From Cephalopachus bancanus (lineage: Eukaryota; Chordata; Mammalia; Primates; Tarsiidae), in contig JAPVLO010000277.1 of NCBI GenBank assembly GCA_027257055.1, positions 1,736,001-1,800,000 on the forward strand: a DNA stretch of 64,000 nucleotides. The letters are read 5' to 3'. The stretch's first letter is position 1, and every line of letters begins with the position of its first letter. The position numbers and the translations under genes are program-made. This document shows positions 33,241 through 43,410 of the stretch, piece after piece. The notes beneath the pieces were generated by a model. It saw only the letters and a program-made list of their open reading frames with translations. It had not been told where the DNA came from and did not search any database.

Positions 33241-35689
33241 TTGAATATGGTATTTCCGGAGTTTATTTTGGCTTAAGGAATGAAGATAAAGGTCTAGCCT
33301 TAAGTTTTCCTGATGACCAGCTATTGTCTCAGCGCCATTGTTGGGTGCTCTGTCTTCTTCCTGTGGAATCCTGAAATTTAAGACTTTCTGACTAACAAAT
33401 GGCATTGAGATTAGAGTAGCGTGCACACTGGGAAAGCTGCATGTGAAGCTGCAGGATTCCCATGTGAATTAAGAAGGCTCCTCGGTCTTACTTAGGCTAA
33501 GCAACTAGAGGCGCACATGTCAGACGGGAAATCTTAGACTCTGTCAAGGGCTGGGGGCGGAAAGCAGACTTCAAGAAGAGACTGCAGCATGCAGGTTGCA
33601 GGTTCCTTCCTTGCATATTGTGGGGCGTAACCCTTTCTGGAAAAAGGATTCAGTTTAAACTAGGGAAATAATTTTTCATGAAGACGTGTTTGACATGAGA
33701 TGTCCTTAGATAAATCGGATTTGTTTTCATAGAAATTTGACTCTGATTTGTCAGAATTTATAATGAACGCACTGTAATTCATTGATCCTATTAAGTGGGA
33801 GACCTCAACACGCATTCCTAAAGTGACAAGAGATGTCTTCGTGAGTGGAGTCATTGAGAACTAGTGTGCGGTTAGTAAGCTAACACATACCTCCTGGGTG
33901 TTGAAATCGCGTGGCTTGGCACCAAAGGTTGTGACCAAAGTGGAAGCAGTGAAAGTTGTGGGATTGGAGGAACAGTGTCGCGGTATTTGTTGTTGTGGAC
34001 TGCAGCCTCACAGCAAAACGTGAACTGATCGAAGCAAAAGAGGGAACTGCAGCTACGACTGTCCCACAGACAAGGCGTGCGATGACACGAGGGAACGTCT
34101 GGGTTCTGGAGAGGCCAGCGAAGCCTCCCAGCTACTTTTAATTCTTGCCAAACAATGGTGGCAAATATGGTTGACAAGAGCTGTGAGTTGGATGACAGGT
34201 TCTCTGTGTTGATGCTTGGCAAATCTAGGATTTATAGATGAGCAAGTGTTTAAGGCTGACAGTAGAAAAAGTCTGTCTGTTCCTTACGTTTTCTCTGAAA
34301 TGTACTAGTGACTGAGAAGAGCAGGGTGTTCCGACATCATGGTGAACGGGGAAGGATCGACTGCTTGCAGATGGGGCCACCATACAGTTTTCCTTGATTA
34401 AAAATTGAAGGCTTCAAAACATGAAACTTACGAACATCAGTGGGAAATGAACTTTCAAAGCTTATTGATTTGCTTAAAACCTAGATATGACTCCAGACAG
34501 TTCTTCCTTATTCTAAATATTTAAGCATAACTTGTAATGTATTACTTTAAAGCATGTTTCTGAAGCCTATGAACTTCAGAGTCAAATTATTTAACTGTGT
34601 AATATTTGTCACGATATTAAATTTAGTTGGGCATCATGACTAATTGCTGAAGATAAGCTAACTCAGAAATATGTTTCCTACTCTTGTTTTATGTAGGACT
34701 TAAATGGGATCAGGTGTGTATATTTTGATGTTTTGGGGTAGTGTATCATATTTGCACAAAGTGAAAGAATTTCATTGGTATACATAGAACCCATGGAGAT
34801 ACGCAAAACATCAAACAATAATGTTAGTATAGACTCTACTTGATAATTTATGAATTATATTTAGTTTAATGCTCTTATGTGAATAGTACAAAAATTTTCA
34901 TAAAATACTTGTCTTCATTACACTATAGTTAGAGCCAATTCTAAAAGTGTAACTTTGGCAGCAAAATTTCTGAATTTGAAATTACAGGTTCAGTTGAATG
35001 AAGTGCTCTTAAAATAAGTGGTTTTGAAGGTACTTGGCTGACTTAACCTTTCAAAATAGTCTGAGGCATTATGTTTGGAACCAAAACTATCGGCATTCTC
35101 TAAATGAGAGGGCATTAATTTCCAGGATTAAAAGCAGGATTTTGAAAACATAAGCTTCACACTGAAAGGACAGACACATGATGAGCTGAGGTCAGTTGCA
35201 GCATAGAGATGCAGCGTTCTCAGTGAATTTTGTTTTCAATCCTACAGTCTCATTCTGTTGTCAGTTAATATGTATCGCCTCCCTACCTCTTGTGGAAACA
35301 CTGTCTGTCTCCTTAGTATCATAGCTCAGACCTGATACCCCAGGTAGGAAGTAGACACCGAGGCTCCAGACTCACTGACGGACTTGGTCTGTCCTGCCAG
35401 GTGACTTCCAGTGCTTTGAAGCATTCAGTGTTTGTTGGATGAATGATTGGAGAAACAGTTAGTTTTCATGTCTTGCTGACGTTGCTGTTGGGACTAGGAG
35501 TTCTGCACGCAAAGAATCTATTTCTGAGGGCCAGACCTTTGTTGTGGTTCAACATTACACTGGGCTTTCTTGCCCTGGTTTATATATAAAATGTATGTGC
35601 ATTTTAAGAAAGGATAAAACTGTATTCAAATTGTAGTACCAATACATGCTGATAACAAAAGATGAATGCAAATCATGTTTGACTTTTGC
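33241..35689. other. No gene recognised; intron-like unique sequence
   Basis: A minus-strand frame of 116 codons (33872-34222) contains an exon-like segment about 33888-34110, with a donor CAGGAG/GTATGT and an acceptor CTGGCCTCTCCAG, but its cysteine/proline-rich translation does not look like a protein family. The rest is AT-rich. Confidence 0.4.
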
Positions 35690-35786
35690 AGTTGCACATT
35701 GCTACTGTAATTCAATTCAACTTCAAAAAGTAATGCATAGATAATAGCGCTTAAAATGTGTATACATTTTTTGGGCATCCCCGGTA
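35690..35786. mobile_element. Terminal part of a hAT-like non-autonomous DNA element
   Basis: The stretch from CTACTGTAATTCAATTCAAC through AAAATGTGTATACATTTTTT to GGGCATCCCC aligns with the last 100 bp of the element at 49665-49892. The other end is missing, so this is a 5'-deleted, more diverged copy. Confidence 0.65.
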
Positions 35787-35864
35787 TACATAGTATGAGA
35801 GCTAAGTGGCTAATTTCATTAACGATACTGTTATATTTAACTCTACAAAAAATAAATGTTTCAG

Positions 35865-35952
35865 AATCCCAGGACATGAACAAAACGCTGCTTTCGCGTT
35901 GTAGAACCAAGTTGGAATTGAATTGCCATTCTTATACCCAGCAGCTAACAGG
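35865..35952 (+). CDS. Candidate internal coding exon of an unidentified gene (exon B)
   Basis: An 88-bp segment is bounded by an acceptor (AAAAAATAAATGTTTCAG, ending 35864) and a strong donor (AACAGG/GTAAGA). It starts in phase 1 and ends in phase 2. The open frame reads (E)SQDMNKTLLSRCRTKLELNC then HSYTQQLTG. Its two leftover bases GG join the first base A of the terminal exon at 41679 to give a glycine codon, and its first bases complete the codon begun at 31096. The translation is hydrophilic and basic, with no transmembrane segment, and no family is recognised. The internal methionine has G at -3, so translation could also begin in this exon. Confidence 0.4.
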
Positions 35953-36762
35953 GTAAGAAGGGCACTCCTCCATTCAAGATACAATTTTGATTCTCTGTGT
36001 AGAAATGTGTACATTTTCATTTTTCTGTGATAAAAATGGCTTCTAATGTATTTTAGTGTCGTGTTAGAGATTTCATTCCATGATCATTTGTTCATTCACA
36101 TGTATTTTTATTTTTAGCTCTAAGCGAAAGACATGAGGCCTCAGCCTGAAATGAGGTTGTTTTGAGGTCATCTGATTTCTGGCTAGAAGGTGAGCGCTGC
36201 CTCGTCCTGAAACCCCTTCAGATCGAATGGTAATGGCACAACCCAAGAGGAGGCCTTCATGTGTTTCCATGTCTGTTCCTCTATCCCAGTTCCTTCCTTT
36301 TTAAGATTAAAATAGTTTCTAAAGTTGTAGACAAAAGGTATTAAACCCATATACTGTCCCATCTTAACTAAACTGGTTCAGATGTTGTCCAAAAGGGTTA
36401 GCATCACAAATCTACATGCTAATTAAGCCTTCTAGAGTTTTTTAAAATACAATTTTGTAAAGTGAGCTCTAGTGAGCCACTTAATCAGCCACAAAATACT
36501 TGCTATATGATAAAAACCTAGCCATTAGGAGTTTGTGGATTGAAATACGTTTTTTCAAAAGCAGTAGGACTTGCTCTTGAACAGAAGGAATTTAGACTTA
36601 CAGGCTTTTTCAGACTAGAAAGTAAGGATTCTTACTGCAATTTTCTTTTTCTATGATGAGGAATTTTGATATTTTATGTATGTGTTTGTTTTCTTTACTT
36701 TTTAAAATGTAAAGTGCCTATTGGGAATATTGGCTGTATCAGTTAACTTTGTTTTATATTCT
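35953..36762. other. Intron-like stretch containing a possible stop-bearing exon (36118-36189)
   Basis: The segment 36118-36189 (72 bp) has a good acceptor (TGTATTTTTATTTTTAG) and a consensus donor (AGAAG/GTGAGC), but every frame has a stop. Spliced after exon B it would add SKRKT and then a TGA. The remaining bases are AT-rich with nothing recognised. Confidence 0.35.
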
Positions 36763-37071
36763 TTTTTTTTGTTGGTTTGTTTGTTTGTTTGTTTTTGAGT
36801 TGGAGTCTCACTCTGTCGTCCAGACTGGAGTGCAGTGGCCGCTCCCGGCCACTGCAGCCTTGACCTGCTGGGCTCCGGCGATCCTTCCGCCTCAGCCTTC
36901 CGAGTAGCCGGAATTACAGGCGCGCGCTACCACGCTCAGCTGATTTTTTGATTTATTGTAGAGATGAGGTCTTGCCTGCCCAGGCGGGTCTCGAACCCAC
37001 GGGCTCAGGCAGTCTACTCACCTCAGCCTCCCAAAGGCGCGGATTACAGGCTGAGCCACCGAGCCCGGCTC
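36763..37071 (-). mobile_element. Alu SINE, young type, antisense, with TSD
   Basis: The TSD TGTTTTATATTCT is perfect at 36750-36762 and 37072-37084. The tail is modified to a (TTTG)n run at about 36774-36796. The body is close to the main-group consensus. In the candidate gene it would lie in the second intron, antisense to transcription. Confidence 0.95.
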
Positions 37072-37084
37072 TGTTTTATATTCT

Positions 37085-38743
37085 TACATGTTCAAAATAT
37101 GCTTTATAGTTGAAGGTACTCTAACTGCCCTTTTTTCCCATTGTAGTATAACTCGTTGGGAAGGGGGTCTTCTCTTAATTACCAGGTTTATTCTGCTGGA
37201 CCATGTCCTGTTAAATGCATTGATGTGGCAGTGCATATAGACTGTTACTCGGCTTAAAACTCCCTAGGAGGAGAATTCCAGTAAGGTTCTTTGCTCCAGT
37301 TCAGATTTCATGCTAAGCCCTTATTTCAAATAAATGGTTCTTTATGCCTGTACTACATGTAACAGCATTAATAGCAAACATAGAATCACAAATTTACTTA
37401 TATTTAGCCCAGATTGTGCATTTGTTTAATTGATGAAATGCTGAGAAAATTAAATCTCATCTCATTCTGGAGGGCAACACAGAGGGCACATTCCAAGGAA
37501 CTGATGACATTTTAATTCTTTTTTTTTAAGTCCTGTTTATTTTCCTGTTTACCTCTAGAGGCTTGGTTATCATCGCAGTTCTGTATGTTACCTCAACAAA
37601 TGGTATTTTCTTACCCCTTATTATCAGATGTTGAGAGTGACTTACAGTTTATAAAATGTGTCTTTTTTTCATAAATGTGACTTTTCGTAATGGTAGGGAG
37701 AATTATTCACATGTACTAAGAAAAAAAATCACTCTTAAGCCAGCCTTGGAAATCTGGGCCCAGCCAGATTGGCTGGGAGTGTCACTGACTTCATGTCTGT
37801 GGTCTCTCAGTTTATGCTTCCACAGGCCAGCTTGGGCTTGCTCTATAGAAAAGGAATGTGCAGTTAGTTGTTTCTTTGTTTTATCATATCTCCTGATGTG
37901 TTGTTTTCTACTTCTGGGCATATGAACTCTGAACTCTAGATTTTCTATACAGTACTTAACGGGCTGGCCTGAATAGCATAGCCTTAAGCCTGTAGTAGAA
38001 TTGTTCATACAGTTCACTTTTGTGTTTAATGTCTTAATGAGATACCATTACTGATGTTTTGGAAATTCTGATTGCCTATATTTACCCAAACAAGATAGTT
38101 TTCTTTTTCCTTAAAGAAAAGCTTATCTAGACTGGCCCATTTTGAGATTAGAAGAACTTTGAAGAGCACCTTTCTTATTTCCTGTGCTAAAAGTTAATGT
38201 AATAGAAGCACAGAGATTTTGACCACTGATAATTGACTAAAAAGGTAGTTTCTAAAGGTACAAGTTGCATAACAAAATCTATCATTTCATTTATGCATCT
38301 GAATGTCCATCACCATGGTGAGAGCTTTTAAAAGAAAATAAAACTTAAGTAATATGACTTTCAAGCCTTGTTGTAAACGTGAAGATATTTTGACCCAGTA
38401 AATAACAGATAATTAAATAGGTGATGTGTGTGAGTATAATTTAATATTTATTTTGCTATCTGTAAGCTGCCTTGTTTTTAAGTAAAGCTTTCATGTTGGA
38501 CTTAAGAGCTTGTAACTGTAAGATGAGAAAAAGCATTAACTTCGATGTGTTTTGAAAATTATGAAAGTTAATATTGACCTTTTCTAAGAAAGTCTTTTTC
38601 TTTGACATTGTTTAATTTTTTCCTTTTTGTTTTTTAGGTTTGCAATTTTTTTTGGTGATGGCATGTTCAGAATCTTGGATCCCTAAGTTCATTATATTGG
38701 AAATATTTAGGAACCCTGGAAATTAATGTTGTTTTTTATATAT

Positions 38744-38789
<46 letters not shown>

Positions 38790-41678
38790 GACTTCCTAGA
38801 TGAATCAGTAGATTTAATAAAATTATATAAAGGAAAAGATATTATTATTTGTGCTCCTAGGTTGGCATGCATGTCTCACATTATCAGCTGTCGATGTCAT
38901 ATTCTGGAGACAAGTATTTTTGGAGGTCTTAGGATTCTTATGGGCCTCATATTTTCCCAGGCATTTGTATAATTCCTCCCCTGCCATGTCAACTTCTTTT
39001 CTCTACCTACTTTGTAGTGTAAGTTACTTAGATCTGAGGCATTTATTGATCAGGAGGAAAGAAGAGGAAAACAAATCATCAAGTGACAATCCTATAGATA
39101 GTAATTACAAAATTTCATCCTGGATATGCTCTCAGAATGGCCTATATTCGAATATGCAAATTCTATCCAAATTAAATCCAAATACACTTGTGGCAAAATA
39201 ATGCAGTTTTCAAAATTAGACAGTTATGTTGGACAGAATGAGGAGGGGACAAAGCTGTTTGGTTTCCCCTCCTCCCTGACTCTCTATTGTTGGGTAAGTT
39301 AATTATGGAAAGTAAAGTGGCCAAAAGGTAGGCAGTGTGTGAATGAAATGAAAAAGGAGAAAAGCCTTTTAATTTTCAGGGAGAATAATTCCTTTTTAAA
39401 CATTTGGAAGCCGACTAAATATTCTGTGTACTTAAACGCACTATGTAAAACTCTGAGCTACTACTTTCATGTAGGCCAAAAATGTGGACTTGGGTATTCT
39501 TGGCCATAGAAATGAATGGAGAACTTGTATTTGAGGGAGAGTCGGACTGTCCTTGAGTGGTCATCTTTTTCTCTTGCCTGTTCCTGCTGGGATTGAGAGT
39601 CTTGAGGAACATTTTGGGGCAGATAGTTATTTTGATGGTCAGATGCGACAGTCTCCATGCTCCTTTGACCAGAGCTGGGGAAGATGGATTTTCTTAAGAC
39701 CACTTGTAGGACATTGTGGGAAAGGGTGAAGAGCATGCGAGGAGCCGCAGAGACTAACTGCTCTGTCGCGTGTCCACGCGTTCGTTTATTGCCAGTTTTA
39801 TTGTTGAAATTAGTGTGAAGCAGAAGTTTTCATGACACTTCTATTTCAAGGCTTTTGGAAGTGGAATAGGCTGCCTTAGCACCCCCACCCTTTTTTCCCC
39901 TTTGTTTTAAGAGGAATTGGCTAATACATATTTAATACGAGTCACAATGAAAACATTAGTTAGGTTTTTTAAAAGTCATGTACATTTTAATCTAAACGTA
40001 CGTTGCCTATTTAGCTGCTTTCCCATCACAACTGGCTTTTAAAAACTCTCCTTCTATGATACTTTTGTCAATAGAGGTGTTTCCTGTTAGCCCATTCTAG
40101 CCACAATATTGACTGAGCCCAGGCATTTGATATACCCAGAAGGAATTGGCCAGGCAGGAGAAAACTTGGTCCCTATTGGAATGGATATTTTAAAGACCTT
40201 CTTAGATTCTGAAAACTGTGAGTACAAATGAAGGAGACCCAAGAGAGAAGAACGTAAGAGCTTAAGAGTCAAAACTGGTGGTGAGGATAAGCTCTTCCGT
40301 GGGTAACCTAAAGTGCACCCGAGGAAGGGCACAGCTCACCTGGAGATGAGCTGGCGTGTGTGCAATGCTGGGGGCCATAGGCGTTCTGATGTTATTTTGT
40401 GGAGTTCACATTAGCAGCCGCGACATTTTAAGGACAGTGGCATGTGATCTTCAGAAGTATCAATACATACCTTAACAGTTGGTATAATTTGTTCAGGTAT
40501 GTTCTAAATGGGTATGTGGCTCAGAGATTAACTTAATTGAAACGATCTCGGATATTAGAAAGAACTACTATAAATAAGTCTTTTGTCCCTGTTGTATAAC
40601 TTAGAAAAGGATGTAGAATACTAAACATAGTAGAGAATTGATGACGTGAACACAGTGTTTGATGGTTGCTTCCTAGAAACTTCTAAATAAAACCTTTTAA
40701 ATATATTTTCAGTGTTATATTGGCCTCAGTTGTACCAGAAGAGCATATTAGTGTGTCTCTTGGAGACTCTCTGACACCAATCTTCCTAGCCTAGCATATC
40801 AATAAGAATTCAGAAATAAGAATTTACCCAGGGATGAGCAGATCTTTGTAGACCTGGCGCAGAGAAAATGAGCCTAAAACAATGGTTCTTTGTATTCTGG
40901 AAGTTTTAGACAAACGCCTTTGGAGGTTCTGAAGAACGCTATGGGTCCTTTCTCTGAGAAGACTGCACAGACACACATCTGCGTGCAGCTTGTGCAGGTG
41001 TAGAGACTGGCCCTGGTGGTGTGTCAGAAAGCTCTGATCCAAGAGGGCCTCTTCATTTTGCTTGGCCCTTACCTGACTTCTCCATGGACCCGTGAGTCCT
41101 TGTTGCCTTGGAATTGAGCGAGGTATCTGGAAGGCTGCCGGCTGCTTTCCACACGTCACGCGGAGCACTGTGAAGCCCCAAGTGGAGTGCCGCCATGAAG
41201 TGGATGGAAAATCTCTGAAGAGGTCTGCCCCCAAGTCCAAGTGGTGGAAGCAGAGGCGGAGTCTGAGGGCGTGGTGAGCCACAGGCCTCCTGCACGATGC
41301 CTCCTGCTGGCTTAGGGAGTGTATTTCATAAGTTGAATATTAATGTCTTGTTTTTAAAATGAGTGTATTTCTTCCAAAATTTCTGATTTTCATGAAGTGT
41401 GACTTTTTCTCATTTTCCGGGATATCAAATTTATGGTGTAAAGTGTATATCAAATGATACTGGTGACTGGCAGTTTAGGATTCTGTTGTTTTGTTACTTA
41501 AATTTGTAGCACATTTGCAGGAAAATTGTTGAGATTCCTAGATAATTCCGTCTTTGTTCCTTTCAGATTTTCTGAATGTATGATTATTTCTGAATTCTAT
41601 TAATCTGTTTGAGTTTAGACACAGTTATCTTTGGTTCATATGTGACAGAGAGCAGATGCATCTGATTTGTCTTTTTAG
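37085..41678. other. Intron-like stretch, largely without recognised repeats
   Basis: This is 4.6 kb with very few interspersed repeats, which contrasts with the rest of the window. It holds an AT microsatellite (38737-38786) and a possible 39-bp in-frame microexon at 37147-37185 (strong acceptor TTTTTTCCCATTGTAG, weaker donor ACCAG/GTTTAT; open in the phase set by exon B). A GC-richer patch at 40820-41290 has overlapping frames on both strands (152 codons on the minus strand) that I cannot assign. Confidence 0.4.
38737..38786. repeat. (TA)n / TACA microsatellite
   Basis: TATATATACATACATACATA is followed by an uninterrupted TA run to about 38786. Confidence 0.97.
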
Positions 41679-41895
41679 AAATGTGTTTCAACACAAGAGT
41701 CCATTTGTGCGACTCCAGTCTCTGGTTTGGAATCTGGAGTCATCCACCCATTATGCCGTTCATGGAGACTTTCCTGCAAAATACAGCCTCACTGAGAAGG
41801 GCATTCTGGAAAGATTGAGCAATCTGAAGAACCTAGTATTGGGCCCGAGGAGAGAAATGGAAGCGCATCATCAGACTGACCACTGCACGTTCTGA
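41679..41895 (+). CDS. Candidate terminal coding exon of an unidentified gene (exon C)
   Basis: The acceptor GATTTGTCTTTTTAG ends at 41678. From the first base the frame set by exon B stays open for 72 codons and ends with TGA at 41893-41895. The translation begins NVFQHKSPFVRLQSLVWNLE, contains PAKYSLTEKGILERLSNLK, and ends EAHHQTDHCTF. It is a charged, soluble-looking C-terminus. The KYSLTEKG segment is faintly like a strand-helix turn of winged-helix domains, but that is only an impression. With exons A and B it gives about 121 residues of a longer protein. A 72-codon run open from a good splice site is unlikely but not impossible by chance. I do not recognise the gene. Confidence 0.45.
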
Positions 41896-42622
41896 AAACA
41901 TCTCAGATGGATCACTCCTTGAGCGTGAGATGGGATTCGACTGTCTTTTATGCGTTGTACCTGCAGACAGATAAAAGAACCTCAGAAAATGGAGCTTTAA
42001 TGTAAGCCACACACAACTCTCGCCTCTCCGCTACTGGGGGAGCTGGGGCAGTCCACTGGCCGAAGTTAGGCATCACTTATTCAGGACTTGAAGGGGTGTC
42101 TGTACTTCCTTTTGAAGTATTGTGTTTGGGGCTTTTACGACTTGTGCCTCCCAGTTCCACATTCCCAGAGGGAAGAGCCTGAGTGGATCCATGCCCAGGC
42201 TTGCATTCTCTGACCTGTTACTTTTCCCTGAGTTGGCTTCAGCGTTGGGGGAAACATCAAGCCCAGAGGATTCTGAAGGTGATCAGAATCCTGTTCCTTC
42301 TGTCCTGCCGCTCCTTTCCAAGTAATTGCGTTGCGATCTTTTTCAGCCCTTTGAAATGTTGCTCAGTTTTAGCCCGTCTGTCCTCCCTCAAGATGAAAAT
42401 GTCACCCCACATCCAGTCCTCTCCCCTCCTGTCGGCATGTTTTGTTCTGCTGGGGATGGAGGTTGTCAGCTCCCCGACTCTGAAGAGTCCACTTGTTTCC
42501 CTTAATTTCTGTCTTCCTTCCTGCATGTTCTTGTGGGGAAATAGAATACAGTGCCTAAGGAACTTGGCTGTCTACGGCTTGCCTACAGAAATTTGCAGCA
42601 TTGTATTTTAAATATAGCTTTC

Positions 42623-42703
42623 TAGTTGTGTGTTTGACAGTAGTCTCCACTGTCCATCTACCCCAGGCTGAGCACGCTGCTGGTGTGGGTGTCCACTCGT
42701 CCT
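42623..42703 (+). repeat. 81-bp local repeat, copy 1
   Basis: Begins TAGTTGTGTGTTTGACAGTA and continues CCCCAGGCTGAGCACGCTGC. It matches 44173-44253 with about six substitutions. It lies inside the candidate 3' UTR. Confidence 0.9.
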
Positions 42704-43109
42704 TTCACCCACTGTATTCTCTTGAGGCCAGGAGTGGACCTCTGAGGGCCTCAGGCATGGGAAGACCCGGTCTTGAGTTCTGTGTGAGCTTGTGGCTCCT
42801 GGAGTTGTGAACACATCAGGTAGTTGGGAGAGACCCGTGTGTCCCCGACGCTAGTAAAAAAAACCATGTGCAGATGATGTGTGCATGTCAGTAAGAATTG
42901 TCAAAAAATAGGCCAGATTTTTAGGCCCACATGGCCCCACATTGACTATTCTGATGTGTCTGACTTTAAAAAAAACAAAAGCTGACATAAACCTTAAAAA
43001 TATTACCATAGTACCCTGACATATTAAAAATATGATATTATTCTGCTTTTTTAATGTGAAATTTTCAGAAACACTGCAGATGTGTTTTGTGTAAACTGAC
43101 TCTTGCTCT

Positions 43110-43115
43110 AATAAA
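43110..43115 (+). terminator. Possible poly(A) signal AATAAA (proximal)
   Basis: A canonical hexamer in CTCTAATAAAAATTAAG, 1.2 kb after the candidate stop codon. A GTGG motif follows within 10 bases. It is useful only if the gene is real. Confidence 0.3.
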
Positions 43116-43389
43116 AATTAAGTGGTCTAATTATTTAAAGCCTAATAGTTTGAAATTATTTTTTGAGAAAAGTTTTAGCACATGATGTCATTTTTACTTT
43201 CCATGTAATGTACAAATTTTCTCAGCGGATGCTTACATATGTTTGTGTTTCATGTATGAAAATACAGTACATAGGGTCCATGTTGTGTCTGCAGTATGAG
43301 TCTCTACCTTCACCTGTCATTAACAGCACTTGGAACTAGGGTGGCTGGAACTGCACAGCAAGCTTTTCTGAGCATGCAGCAAATGTCGA

Positions 43390-43395
43390 AATAAA
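43390..43395 (+). terminator. Possible poly(A) signal AATAAA (distal)
   Basis: A canonical hexamer in GTCGAAATAAAGGAAG, followed about 20 bases later by GT-rich sequence (TTTGTACTGTG and GTCCGTGTTTGTT), which is the usual arrangement for cleavage and polyadenylation. Confidence 0.35.
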
Positions 43396-43410
43396 GGAAG
43401 TTTGTACTGT

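Larger units (their letters stand above)
41896..43410 (+). other. Candidate 3' UTR of the unidentified gene
   Basis: After the TGA the sequence runs about 1.5 kb without interspersed repeats to AATAAA signals at 43110-43115 and 43390-43395; the second is followed within 25 bases by TTTGTACTGTGAAGG. Open frames here on either strand are short. An 81-bp segment (42623-42703) is duplicated downstream at 44173-44253. Confidence 0.35.

Noticed and set aside
33888..34110. Exon-like segment on the minus strand with good donor and acceptor
   Set aside because: The translation is low-complexity and cysteine/proline-rich, and no partner exon of matching phase was found. It shows how easily splice-like pairs arise by chance.
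40824..41282. 152-codon minus-strand frame just upstream of the candidate terminal exon
   Set aside because: It has no splice support and no recognised domain, and the opposite strand is also partly open, so base composition explains it.
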